Below, piece after piece: positions 25,486 to 34,016 of a DNA stretch of 64,000 bases (position 1 is the first letter of the stretch; each line of letters opens with the position of its first letter). The notes under the pieces were generated by a model that was not told the origin of the DNA, made no database searches, and worked only from the letters and a program-made list of their open reading frames with translations. The DNA is from Bradyrhizobium sp. SSBR45G (GTDB taxonomy: Bacteria > Pseudomonadota > Alphaproteobacteria > Rhizobiales > Xanthobacteraceae). The DNA lies in assembly GCF_030159255.1 (NCBI RefSeq), contig NZ_BSCT01000009.1, forward strand, positions 62,001 through 126,000, in the 5' to 3' direction. The translations under genes were made by a program, and so were the position numbers.

Positions 25486-26616
25486 ATGAATCCAGCCCAT
25501 CTTCCCTTCGATACCGACGCCATGCTCCAGGGCCTGCGCGGCTGGGTGGAGTGCGAGAGCCCGACCTGGGACGCCGCCGCGGTCGAGCGCATGCTCGACC
25601 TCGCCGCGCGCGACATGGCGGTCATGGGTGCGACGATCGAGCGCATCGCCGGACGGCAGGGCTTCGCCGGCTGCGTGCGCGCCCGCTTCCCGCATCCGAA
25701 GCAGGGCGAGCCGGGCCTCCTGATCGCCGGCCACATGGATACAGTTCACCCGGTTGGAACACTGGCCAAGCTGCCATGGCGCCGCGACGGCAACAAATGT
25801 TACGGGCCCGGCATCTGCGACATGAAGGGCGGCAACTACCTCACGCTGGATGCGATCCGGCAGTTGATGAAAGCCGGCATCGCGACGCCGCTGCCGATCA
25901 CGGTGCTGTTCACGCCGGATGAGGAGGTCGGCACGCCCTCGACCCGCGACATCATTGAGGCCGAGGCGCGACACAACAAATACGTCCTGGTGCCCGAACC
26001 GGGGCGTCCCGACAACGGCGTGGTGACCGGCCGCTATGCCATCGCGCGCTTCAACCTCGAGGCCACGGGGCGGCCGAGCCATGCCGGTGCACGGCTCGCT
26101 GCCGGCCGTTCCGCAATCCGGGAAATGGCGCGGCAGATCCTCGCCATCGACGCCATGACGACGGAAGACTGCACCTTCTCGGTCGGCATCGTGCATGGCG
26201 GCCAATGGGTCAATTGCGTGGCGACGAGTTGCACCGGCGAAGCGCTGAGCATGGCGAAGCGGCAGGCCGATCTCGATCGCGGCGTGGAACGGATGCTGGC
26301 GCTGTCCGGCACCACCGACGACGTCGCCTTCAAGGTGACACGCGGCGTGACGCGGCCGGTGTGGGAGCCGGATTCCGGAACCATGGCGCTGTATGACAAG
26401 GCGCGCGGTATCGCCGAGCAGCTCGGGATGTCACTGCCGCACGGCTCCGCGGGCGGCGGCTCGGACGGCAACTTCACCGGCGCGCTGGGCATCCCCACGC
26501 TCGATGGGCTCGGGGTGCGCGGCGCCGACATGCACACCTTGAACGAATATATCGAGATCGACAGTCTCGCCGAGCGCGGCCGCCTGATGGCCGGCCTGCT
26601 CGCGACGCTCGCGTGA
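25486..26616 (+). CDS. M20-family metallopeptidase (carboxypeptidase G2-like), 376 aa
   Basis: The start at 25486 is the ATG after gaagagagccgac; a TTG five codons earlier is less likely. The two-metal site is visible: His83 in GHMDTVHP, Asp112 in CDMKGGNY, Glu146-Glu147 in PDEEVGTP and a C-terminal His in MHTLNEY. Relatives cleave C-terminal glutamate or other N-acyl amino acids. It is the first gene divergent from the receptor genes. It is cytoplasmic, so it would act on the imported substrate. Confidence 0.92.
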   Translation: MNPAHLPFDTDAMLQGLRGWVECESPTWDAAAVERMLDLAARDMAVMGATIERIAGRQGFAGCVRARFPHPKQGEPGLLIAGHMDTVHPVGTLAKLPWRRDGNKCYGPGICDMKGGNYLTLDAIRQLMKAGIATPLPITVLFTPDEEVGTPSTRDIIEAEARHNKYVLVPEPGRPDNGVVTGRYAIARFNLEATGRPSHAGARLAAGRSAIREMARQILAIDAMTTEDCTFSVGIVHGGQWVNCVATSCTGEALSMAKRQADLDRGVERMLALSGTTDDVAFKVTRGVTRPVWEPDSGTMALYDKARGIAEQLGMSLPHGSAGGGSDGNFTGALGIPTLDGLGVRGADMHTLNEYIEIDSLAERGRLMAGLLATLA

Positions 26617-27076
26617 GCACGCAGCCCGTTTCGCTGGCGCAACTGGCGTAGGGCGGGCAAAGCAGCCGCCGCAAGGCGGCAGCGTGCCCACCGTCGATCA
26701 GCACGTCCCGCGGTGAGATGGTGGGCACGGCGCCACCTCGATCTCATTTGTGGACACTTCACGGCAGCGCCTTTGCCACCCTGGATCGCAATAAGACCCT
26801 GCTGCGCAGCAGCACGGTTTCATTTTCCGGGACCACGATCGACGGTGTGGACATCCCCCCTGCACCGCGCTCATGATGGCATGCGCCTTGCAAAGTTGGC
26901 CGGCAAAGTCGGCGCGACTTTGTTCGCAAATGCGATGGTTCGCGGTACTCGTGGACGCGCTGTCGTCAGCGCCCGAGCACGCGATCGGAGACCTTGAAAG
27001 CGATGGATATCGGTGACATGCAAACTCGCTCACACCATGAGCGTCGTCCCAGCACCATGAAGGCGGTTCTCTCACG
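26617..27076. other. Spacer between the M20 gene and the permease genes
   Basis: No convincing gene. It contains a gggcgggcaaag...gtgcccacc dyad near 26652-26691, of a type also present near 30749. The permease genes may therefore have a promoter of their own here. Confidence 0.4.
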
Positions 27077-28018
27077 ATGATCGGTTATCTGCTTCGCCGC
27101 ATCCTCGCGTCCATCCCCGTGATGGGCGTGGTGGCGCTGTTCGTCTTCCTGCTGCTGCGGCTGACGCCGGGCGATCCCGCGGCGATTCTCGCCGGCGACA
27201 ATGCGACTCCCGAGCAGCTCGAGCGCATCCGCACCACGCTCGGATTGAACGAGCCGCTCTATGTCCAGTTCTTCACCTGGATCAATCAGCTTGTTCACGG
27301 CGACCTCGGCGTGTCGCTGATCTCGAAGGTGCCGGTGCTGCAGATGATCGGCCAGCGCATCGAGCCCTCGATCTCGGTGGCGATCTCGACCATCATCCTG
27401 TCGATCCTCGTTGCCGTGCCGCTCGGCGTCATCGCGGCGTGGAAGCACGGCACCTGGATCGACCGTTTCGTGATGGCGCTCTCGGTGCTCGGCTTCTCGG
27501 TGCCGGTATTCGTCATCGGCTACATCCTGATCCAGGTGTTCGCGATCAATCTGCGCTGGGTCCCCGTTCAAGGCTTCAAGAGCCTGAGCGTCGGCTTCGG
27601 GCCGTTCTTCGAACGCATCATCCTACCGACCTGCGCGCTGTCCTTCATCTACGTCGCGCTGATCGCGCGCATGACGCGCGCCGCCATGCTCGACGTGCTC
27701 GGCGAGGACTTCGTGCGCACCGCGCGCGCCAAGGGCGTCAGCGAAGTCGCCGTCCTGCTGCGCCACGCGCTGCGCAACGCCGCCGTCCCTGTCATAACCG
27801 TGATCGGCTCCGGCTTTGCGCTGCTGATCTCCGGCGTCGTCGTGACTGAAAGCGTGTTCAACCTGCCCGGCATCGGCCGGCTCACGGTCGATGCGGTGCT
27901 GGCCCGCGACTATCCGGTCATCCAGGGCATGATCCTGCTGACCTCCTTCATCTACCTCGCGGTCAATCTCCTGATCGACCTCGCCTACACCCTTCTCGAT
28001 CCACGCATCCGCTACTGA
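27077..28018 (+). CDS. ABC transporter permease, DppB type, 313 aa
   Basis: First permease of the uptake system. The N-terminal motif MIGYLLRRILASIPVMGVVA and the helix that follows begin a six-helix BPD-transporter domain. The family loop EAA region is EDFVRTARAKGVSEVAVLLR, preceded by MTRAAMLDVLG. The mid part contains GDPAAILAGDNATPEQLERI, typical of DppB periplasmic loops. It resides in the inner membrane and is followed after 12 nt by the second permease. Confidence 0.95.
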   Translation: MIGYLLRRILASIPVMGVVALFVFLLLRLTPGDPAAILAGDNATPEQLERIRTTLGLNEPLYVQFFTWINQLVHGDLGVSLISKVPVLQMIGQRIEPSISVAISTIILSILVAVPLGVIAAWKHGTWIDRFVMALSVLGFSVPVFVIGYILIQVFAINLRWVPVQGFKSLSVGFGPFFERIILPTCALSFIYVALIARMTRAAMLDVLGEDFVRTARAKGVSEVAVLLRHALRNAAVPVITVIGSGFALLISGVVVTESVFNLPGIGRLTVDAVLARDYPVIQGMILLTSFIYLAVNLLIDLAYTLLDPRIRY

Positions 28019-28030
28019 GGCCCTCATCCG

Positions 28031-28921
28031 ATGGCGATCGTCACCACCCCAGAGCCGTCGATTCCGGTTACCACGCGACTGGGTCCCCGGTTCGGCTTTC
28101 TCACTTCGACCCCGATCATTGCCGTGGCCACCGTCTGCCTTGCGCTGATCGTGATCGTCTCGGTCCTGGCGCCGCTGCTGGCGCCGCATGATCCGGTAAT
28201 GCTCGCGCCGTCGCAACGGCTGAAACCGTCGAGCGCGCAATTCCTGCTCGGCACCGACGCCTATGGCCGCGACCTGTTGTCGCGCACCATCTATGGCGGC
28301 CGCATCTCGCTGCTGGTCGGCGTCGGCGCAGCCATCATCTCGATCGCGATCGGCCTCGTGATCGGTCTCGTTTCCGGCTTCTTCCGCTGGGTCGACGCCA
28401 TCATGATGCGGGTGATGGACGGCCTGATGGCGATCCCAAGCATCCTGCTCGCGATCGCGGTCGTCTCGCTGTCGGGCGCCAGCGTCGGCACGGTCATGAT
28501 CGCGATCACCATCGTCGAGATCCCGCGCGTCGCGCGCCTCGTTCGATCGGTGGTGCTGACCGCGCGCGAGGAGCCCTATGTCGAGGCCGCGATTTCATTG
28601 GGCACATCGATGCCCAAGATCATGTGGCGGCATCTGATGCCGAACACGATCGCGCCGCTGATCGTCCAGGGCACCTACATCTGCGCGGCTGCCATTCTCA
28701 CCGAGGCGATCCTGTCGTTCCTCGGCGCCGGCATCAGCCCGGAGACGCCGACCTGGGGCAACATCATGGCCGAGGGCCGCTCCTACTTCCAGATCAAGCC
28801 GCAGCTCATCTTCTGGCCGGGCCTGTTGCTGTCGATCGCGATCCTCTCGATCAATCTGATCGGCGACGCCGCCCGCGACGCGCTCGATCCGCGCATGAAG
28901 CAGCGCGAGGGCGTGAAGTGA
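28031..28921 (+). CDS. ABC transporter permease, DppC type, 296 aa
   Basis: Second permease: an N-terminal OppC-like segment (ALIVIVSVLAPLLAPHDPVM) is followed by LLGTDAYGRDLLSRTIYGGR, the hallmark of the DppC family. The EAA loop is REEPYVEAAISLGTSMPKIM. The end reads GDAARDALDPRMKQREG, as usual. It pairs with the upstream permease. A palindromic repeat and an unusual gap of 174 nt separate it from the ATPase gene. Confidence 0.95.
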   Translation: MAIVTTPEPSIPVTTRLGPRFGFLTSTPIIAVATVCLALIVIVSVLAPLLAPHDPVMLAPSQRLKPSSAQFLLGTDAYGRDLLSRTIYGGRISLLVGVGAAIISIAIGLVIGLVSGFFRWVDAIMMRVMDGLMAIPSILLAIAVVSLSGASVGTVMIAITIVEIPRVARLVRSVVLTAREEPYVEAAISLGTSMPKIMWRHLMPNTIAPLIVQGTYICAAAILTEAILSFLGAGISPETPTWGNIMAEGRSYFQIKPQLIFWPGLLLSIAILSINLIGDAARDALDPRMKQREGVK

Positions 28922-28934
28922 TGAACATTGTTGC

Positions 28935-29016
28935 CGTCATTGCGAGCGCAGCGAAGCAATCCAGGACCGCGCCCGAGACTCTGGATTGCTTCGTCCCTTC
29001 GCTCCTCGCAATGACG
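28935..29016. repeat. Dispersed palindromic repeat, cgtcattgcgag family, copy 1
   Basis: cgtcattgcgagcgcagcga then agcaatccag on the left; ctggattgcttcg then cgctcctcgcaatgacgg on the right. It sits inside the transporter operon, between permease and ATPase. A related copy is at 35461-35536. Confidence 0.8.
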
Positions 29017-29095
29017 GAGGAGACAGAAAGCCCCGGATGTCGCTGCGCTCGTCCGGGCTACGCATTTCTCGCCACGGCGACCGAGGCCTGAACAC

Positions 29096-30742
29096 ATGAC
29101 CGATACCATCCTCGACATCGACAACCTCGTCGTCACCGTCGGCAAGACGAAGAACCCGAACGGGCCGCGCATCATCGACGGCGTCTCGATCAAGGTCGAA
29201 AAGGGCGAGACGCTCTGCGTCGTCGGCGAAAGCGGCTCCGGCAAGTCGGTGACCTCGCTGACCACCATGGGCCTGTTGCCGAAGAACGCGCTGCATGCCG
29301 TCGGCGGTAGCGTCAAGCTGGTCGGCGAGGAGCTGCTCACGGCCAGTGATCGCCGCCTGCGCGAGCTGCGCGCGACGCGCATGGCGATGATCTTCCAGGA
29401 GCCGATGACTGCGCTCAATCCGGTCGTCCATGTCGGCCGCCAGATCGACGAGGTCTTGCGCGCACATACGTCCCTTGACGCACGGGCGCGGCGCAAGCGC
29501 ATCCTCGACATGATGGAGCAGGTCCGCCTGCCCGACGTCGAGCGCATCTTCGCCTCCTACCCGCACCGCCTGTCCGGCGGCCAGCGCCAGCGCATCATGA
29601 TCGCGATGGCGCTGGTGCTCGAGCCAAAGCTCCTGATCGCCGATGAGCCCACCACCGCGCTCGACGTCACCACCCAGAAGCAGATCCTCACCTTGATCCG
29701 CGACCTGCAGCGCGATCACGGCACCGCGGTGCTGTTCATCACCCACGACATGGGCGTCGTCGCCGAGATCGCCGACCGCGTGTCGGTGATGCGCCAGGGT
29801 CGCCTGGTCGAGACAGGTCCGCTCGACAAGATCCTGCGCGCGCCCGAGATGGACTACACACGGAATCTGCTCGCCTCCGTTCCGAGCCTCATCCCGCGCC
29901 CGCCGCGGCCCGAGACCAAGGACCCGGTGGTGCTGGAGACCAATGAGCTCGGCAAGACCTATCGCGAGCGCTCCTTCCTCGGCACAGCGCGCGAGGTCGT
30001 CGCCGCGCAGAACGTGACGCTCACCTTGCGCAAGGGCCGCACGCTCGGCATCGTCGGGGAAAGCGGCTCCGGCAAGTCCACCGTGGCGCGCTGCATCGTC
30101 AGGCTGATCGACCCGACCTCCGGCGGCGTCCGCCTTGCCGGCCACGAGATCTCGATCCTGACCCGCCGCCTGCTGCAGCCGCACCGCAAGCGCATCCAGA
30201 TCGTGTTCCAGGACCCCTACCGCTCGCTCAACCCGCGCATCACGATCGGCGAGAGCATCGCCGAGGGACCGATCAACTACGGCACGCCGCATGACAAGGC
30301 GATGGCGCGGGCGCGCGAGCTGCTCGAGCTGGTCGGCCTGCCCGCCGATGCCATCACCCGCTACCCGCATCAGTTCTCCGGCGGCCAGCGCCAGCGCATC
30401 GCGATCGCGCGTGCGCTGGCGCTCGATCCGGACGTGCTGGTGGCCGACGAAGCAGTCTCCGCGCTCGACGTGTCGGTGCAGGCGCAGGTGCTGGAGCTGC
30501 TCGACGAGATCCAGCGCCGGCTCGGCATCGCCATCCTGTTCATCACCCACGATTTGCGCGTCGCCGCCCAGATCTGCGACGAGGTGGTGGTGATGCAGAA
30601 GGGCCGCATCGTCGAACAGGGCCCGGCCGGCGAGATCCTGACCCATCCGAAGGAGGACTACACCCGCGCGCTGCTCGAAGCCGCGCCGGGGCGGAACTGG
30701 GACTTTGCCAACTTCAGGCCGGTGTCGGAGGCGGTGGCGTAA
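29096..30742 (+). CDS. Dipeptide ABC transporter ATP-binding protein, fused DppD-DppF type, 548 aa
   Basis: Two complete ATPase domains in one chain. Domain 1 has Walker A GESGSGKS near residue 44, signature LSGGQRQR and Walker B LLIADEPTTALD. Domain 2 repeats these (GESGSGKSTVARC, FSGGQRQRIAIARALALDPD, VLVADEAVSALD). In most systems the two are separate proteins, here fused; this arrangement is common in rhizobia. It energises import through the two permeases. The C terminus has the ILTHPKEDYTRALL motif of oligopeptide-transport ATPases. Confidence 0.95.
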   Translation: MTDTILDIDNLVVTVGKTKNPNGPRIIDGVSIKVEKGETLCVVGESGSGKSVTSLTTMGLLPKNALHAVGGSVKLVGEELLTASDRRLRELRATRMAMIFQEPMTALNPVVHVGRQIDEVLRAHTSLDARARRKRILDMMEQVRLPDVERIFASYPHRLSGGQRQRIMIAMALVLEPKLLIADEPTTALDVTTQKQILTLIRDLQRDHGTAVLFITHDMGVVAEIADRVSVMRQGRLVETGPLDKILRAPEMDYTRNLLASVPSLIPRPPRPETKDPVVLETNELGKTYRERSFLGTAREVVAAQNVTLTLRKGRTLGIVGESGSGKSTVARCIVRLIDPTSGGVRLAGHEISILTRRLLQPHRKRIQIVFQDPYRSLNPRITIGESIAEGPINYGTPHDKAMARARELLELVGLPADAITRYPHQFSGGQRQRIAIARALALDPDVLVADEAVSALDVSVQAQVLELLDEIQRRLGIAILFITHDLRVAAQICDEVVVMQKGRIVEQGPAGEILTHPKEDYTRALLEAAPGRNWDFANFRPVSEAVA

Positions 30743-30792
30743 AGCTGTCGGGCGGGCAAACGTGGCGTCGAGGTGGGCACACGCCCTCCCCG

Positions 30793-30940
30793 CGTCATTC
30801 CGGGGCGTGCGCAGCACGAGCCCGGAATCCATAACCACAGGCGGATGTGGTGACATCGGCGGGTCAACCAGCGTAGCTCCCAACACCGTCCTGTGGCTAT
30901 GGATTCCGGGCTCATCGCTGCGCGATGCCCCGGAATGACG
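30793..30940. repeat. Dispersed palindromic repeat, gtcattccggggc family, copy 3
   Basis: cgtcattccggggcgtgcgc, then gagcccggaatccataacc; right end tatggattccgggctc then gccccggaatgacg. Fills most of the spacer between the ATPase gene and the M81 gene. Confidence 0.85.
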
Positions 30941-31072
30941 CCGCGGAGATAGCCGGTCCCGCTCACGCGCATCGGGATCACGCGGCATGCAAAACGGCAT
31001 CGCTCCGTCGCTTGCGCGGGTCGCGAGCGGCGGTCTAACGTCGCGGTGACGTCAACGGCCTGAGGCGAAGTG

Positions 31073-32578
31073 ATGACGCGCGTCGCGATCGGCGGCTTCC
31101 TGCACGAGACCAACACCTTCGCACCGACAAGAGCGGATTACGACGCCTTCATGCATGGTGGCGGCCGTGCCTCGATCGCCGATGCTGCCAGCGTGCTCGC
31201 GACCATGCGCGGCATCAATGCCGGCCAGGCCGGCTTCATCGCGGTGGCAGAGGCTCAGGGCTGGGACATCGTTCCGACCATCGCCTGTGCGGCAAGCCCC
31301 TCGGCACATGTGACGGCGGATGCCTTCGAACGTATCACGACGGTGATGGTCGAGCGCATCAAGGCAGCCCTCCCGCTCGACGGCGTCTATCTCGACCTGC
31401 ACGGCGCGATGGTCACCGAGCATCTCGACGATGGCGAAGGCGAGATCCTCGCCCGCGTACGCAAGGTGATCGGTCCCGACGTGCCGCTGGTCGCGAGCCT
31501 CGACCTGCATGCCAACGTCACGCCCGAGATGATCGCGCAGGCCGACGCGCTGATCGCCTATCGCAAATATCCGCACACCGACATGGCCGACACCGGCCGC
31601 GCGTGTGCCAAGCATCTCGCACTGTTGCTGCGATCGAAGACCCCGCTGGCGAAAGCGTTCCGGCAGCTGCCGTTCCTGATTCCGATCAGCTGGCAGTGCA
31701 CCAACGACCAGCCCACCAAGGGCATCTACGAGAAGCTCGCCAAGCTGCAAAGCGAGGACGTGCCGACACTGTCGTTCGCGCCGGGCTTTCCCGCGGCCGA
31801 TTTCGCGCATTGCGGGCCGAGCGTGTTTGCCTACGGCGTGACGCAGGCCGATGCGGACGCCGCGGCCGATGCGATCGCCGCGATCGTCACGGGCCATGAG
31901 GATGATTTCGACGGCCGCATCTACACGCCCGACGACGGCGTGCGCCACGCGATGACGCTGGCCAAGTCCGCGACGCGGCCGATCGTCATTGCCGATACCC
32001 AGGACAATCCCGGCGCCGGCGGCGATTCCGACACCACGGGCATGCTGCGCGCGCTGGTGCGCAACCGCGCCAGCCGCGCCGCGATCGGCATGATCTACGA
32101 TCCGCAAGCGGCGTTGGCGGCGCATGCGGCCGGCGAAGGCGCGACGCTGACGCTGTCGCTCGGCGGCAAGAGCGGCATTCCCGGCGATGCGCCGTTCGAG
32201 GAGAGCTTCATCGTCGAGAAGCTGTCGGATGGCCGTTTCGTCGCGCCCGGGCCGTTCTATGGCGGCCGCAAGATGGAGATGGGCCCGTCGGCCGCACTGC
32301 GGATCGGCGACATCAGGGTCGTCGTGTGCTCGCACAAGGCCCAGCTCGCCGACCAGGAGATGTACCGCTATGTCGGCATCGAGCCGACCGCGCAGGCCAT
32401 TCTCGTCAACAAGAGCTCGGTGCATTTCCGCGCCGATTTCGAGCCGATCGCAGAGACACTGCTGATCTGCGCCGCGCCCGGCGCAATGCCCGCCGATCCC
32501 TCCACCCTGCCCTGGACGCGGTTGCGGCCGGGCATTCGCCTCAAGCCGAATGGACCTGTGTTTGGAGGCGCGGGATGA
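31073..32578 (+). CDS. M81-family protein, MlrC-like, 501 aa
   Basis: Related to MlrC, the metallopeptidase that finishes microcystin breakdown, and to the wider DUF1485 group. The N-terminal motif is GGFLHETNTFAPTRADYDAF. Metal-binding candidates lie in YLDLHGAMVTEH, SLDLHANVTPEM and YRKYPHTDMADTG. The C-terminal half (ADTQDNPGAGGDSDTTGMLR) completes the family fold. The start is placed at the ATG at 31073, next to a GTG. The context among peptide uptake and M20 genes supports hydrolysis of an unusual peptide or amide. Microcystin itself is not implied. Confidence 0.9.
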   Translation: MTRVAIGGFLHETNTFAPTRADYDAFMHGGGRASIADAASVLATMRGINAGQAGFIAVAEAQGWDIVPTIACAASPSAHVTADAFERITTVMVERIKAALPLDGVYLDLHGAMVTEHLDDGEGEILARVRKVIGPDVPLVASLDLHANVTPEMIAQADALIAYRKYPHTDMADTGRACAKHLALLLRSKTPLAKAFRQLPFLIPISWQCTNDQPTKGIYEKLAKLQSEDVPTLSFAPGFPAADFAHCGPSVFAYGVTQADADAAADAIAAIVTGHEDDFDGRIYTPDDGVRHAMTLAKSATRPIVIADTQDNPGAGGDSDTTGMLRALVRNRASRAAIGMIYDPQAALAAHAAGEGATLTLSLGGKSGIPGDAPFEESFIVEKLSDGRFVAPGPFYGGRKMEMGPSAALRIGDIRVVVCSHKAQLADQEMYRYVGIEPTAQAILVNKSSVHFRADFEPIAETLLICAAPGAMPADPSTLPWTRLRPGIRLKPNGPVFGGAG

Positions 32579-32851
32579 GGCGTTGTCGGATCCAGTTAGG
32601 GCCTCATGGTTCTCACCACACCTCTATCGAACCGACGCCCCTCACCTCGTGCACGGCTTTCCACCCTCATCCTGAGGAGCCCGCCCCATGGGCGGGCGTC
32701 TCGAAGGACGAGGCCCCCGACCAGCTCGGCCTCATGGTTCGAGACGCCCGCCAAGGGGCGGGCTCCTCACCATGAGGGTTAGGATTCGACACCGGCGCTG
32801 CACACCACCGCTCGCCTGACAACTTCTCTCCCGCTCAACTGGACAACATTC
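32579..32851. other. Spacer between the M81 gene and the second M20 gene
   Basis: Mostly filled by the cctcatcctgaggag repeat at 32663-32780. No gene seen. Confidence 0.4.
32663..32780. repeat. Dispersed palindromic repeat, cctcatcctgaggag family, copy 1
   Basis: Left: cctcatcctgaggagcccg, cgtctcgaaggacgaggc. Right: ggcctcatggttcgagacgc, ctcctcaccatgagggtt. The same pieces occur at 38556-38658, with a variable inner spacer. Confidence 0.8.
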
Positions 32852-34015
32852 ATGCCCACCATCGACCGCATCCAAGGCTACGCCGACGAGCTCACCGCCA
32901 TCCGCCGCGACCTGCACGCCCATCCGGAGATCGGCTTCGAGGAGACGCGCACCTCCGGCATCGTCGCGGAGAAGCTTTCGCAATGGGGCATCGAGGTGCA
33001 TCGCGGGCTCGGCGGCACCGGCGTGATCGGCGTGCTCAAGGGCAAGGGCGACAGCGGCAAAAAGATTGGCCTCCGCGCCGACATGGACGCGCTGCCGATG
33101 GAGGAGAACACCAATTTGCCGTGGCGCTCGACCATCCCCGGTCGCTTCCATGGCTGCGGCCATGACGGCCACACCACGATGCTGCTCGGCACCGCGCGCT
33201 ATCTCGCCGAGACCCGCAATTTCGACGGCACCGTGCACTTCATCTTCCAGCCGGCCGAGGAAGGCCTCGGCGGCGCGCGCGCGATGATCAAGGACGGCCT
33301 GTTCCAGAAATTCCCCTGCGACGAGCTGTACGGCCTGCACAACGCGCCCGACCTCGCCCATGGCGAGATCGCGATCCTGCCGGGACCGGCGATGGCCGGC
33401 GCCGACTTCTTCGACATCAAGATCTCCGGCTATGGCGCCCATGGCGCGATGCCCGAGCGCTCCAAGGACGCGGTGGTCATCGCCACCAGCGTGGCGCAGG
33501 CGATCCAGACCATCGTCAGCCGCAACGTCGAGCCGCTGCAGGCGGCGGTGGTCTCGATCACCCAGATCCATGCCGGCTCCGCCTACAACGTGATCCCCGG
33601 CGACGCCTGGCTGTGCGGCACCGTCCGCGCCTTCTCGGACTCCGTGCGCGCGCTTGTGCGCGAGCGCATGCGCACGATCTGCGCCGGCATGGCAACGGCG
33701 TTCAACTGCGAGATCGACGTCGACATCCGCGATACGTTCAGCGTGCTGGTGAACCAGGAGGAGCAGTCCAGGATCGTCGAGGAGGTCGCCCGCACCGTGG
33801 TCGAGCCGTCCAAGGTGATCACGCGCTCGACGCCGAAGATGGGCAGCGAGGATTTCGCCGACATGCTGCAGACCATCCCCGGCGCCTATTTCTGGGTCGG
33901 CCATGACGGCTCGGTGCCGGTGCACAATCCCGGCTACGTGCTCGACGACAAGATCCTGCCGATCGGCGCCAGCATGTTCGCCCGCATCATCGAAACCCGG
34001 CTGGCGGCCGCCTGA
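32852..34015 (+). CDS. M20D amidohydrolase (hippurate hydrolase-like), 387 aa
   Basis: Second M20-type enzyme. Signatures: DLHAHPEIGFEETRT, IGLRADMDALPMEE, FHGCGHDGHTTMLLGTARYL, FQPAEEGLGGARAMI and KMGSEDFADMLQ, covering the metal-binding Cys, His and Glu positions. These enzymes free an amino acid from N-acyl or aryl amides. No signal peptide. It ends 1 nt before the amidase start, so the pair is translated together. It follows the M81 gene, giving three hydrolases in line. Confidence 0.94.
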   Translation: MPTIDRIQGYADELTAIRRDLHAHPEIGFEETRTSGIVAEKLSQWGIEVHRGLGGTGVIGVLKGKGDSGKKIGLRADMDALPMEENTNLPWRSTIPGRFHGCGHDGHTTMLLGTARYLAETRNFDGTVHFIFQPAEEGLGGARAMIKDGLFQKFPCDELYGLHNAPDLAHGEIAILPGPAMAGADFFDIKISGYGAHGAMPERSKDAVVIATSVAQAIQTIVSRNVEPLQAAVVSITQIHAGSAYNVIPGDAWLCGTVRAFSDSVRALVRERMRTICAGMATAFNCEIDVDIRDTFSVLVNQEEQSRIVEEVARTVVEPSKVITRSTPKMGSEDFADMLQTIPGAYFWVGHDGSVPVHNPGYVLDDKILPIGASMFARIIETRLAAA

Positions 34016-34016
34016 C

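Noticed and set aside
28937..31000. 687-codon open frame on the minus strand
   Set aside because: Antisense to the two-domain ATPase gene, which has full motifs; the mirror has none.
33903..34016. N-terminal extension of the amidase by 38 residues
   Set aside because: The extension lies within the coding end of the M20 gene in another frame and lacks a ribosome site; the start at 34017 is clean.
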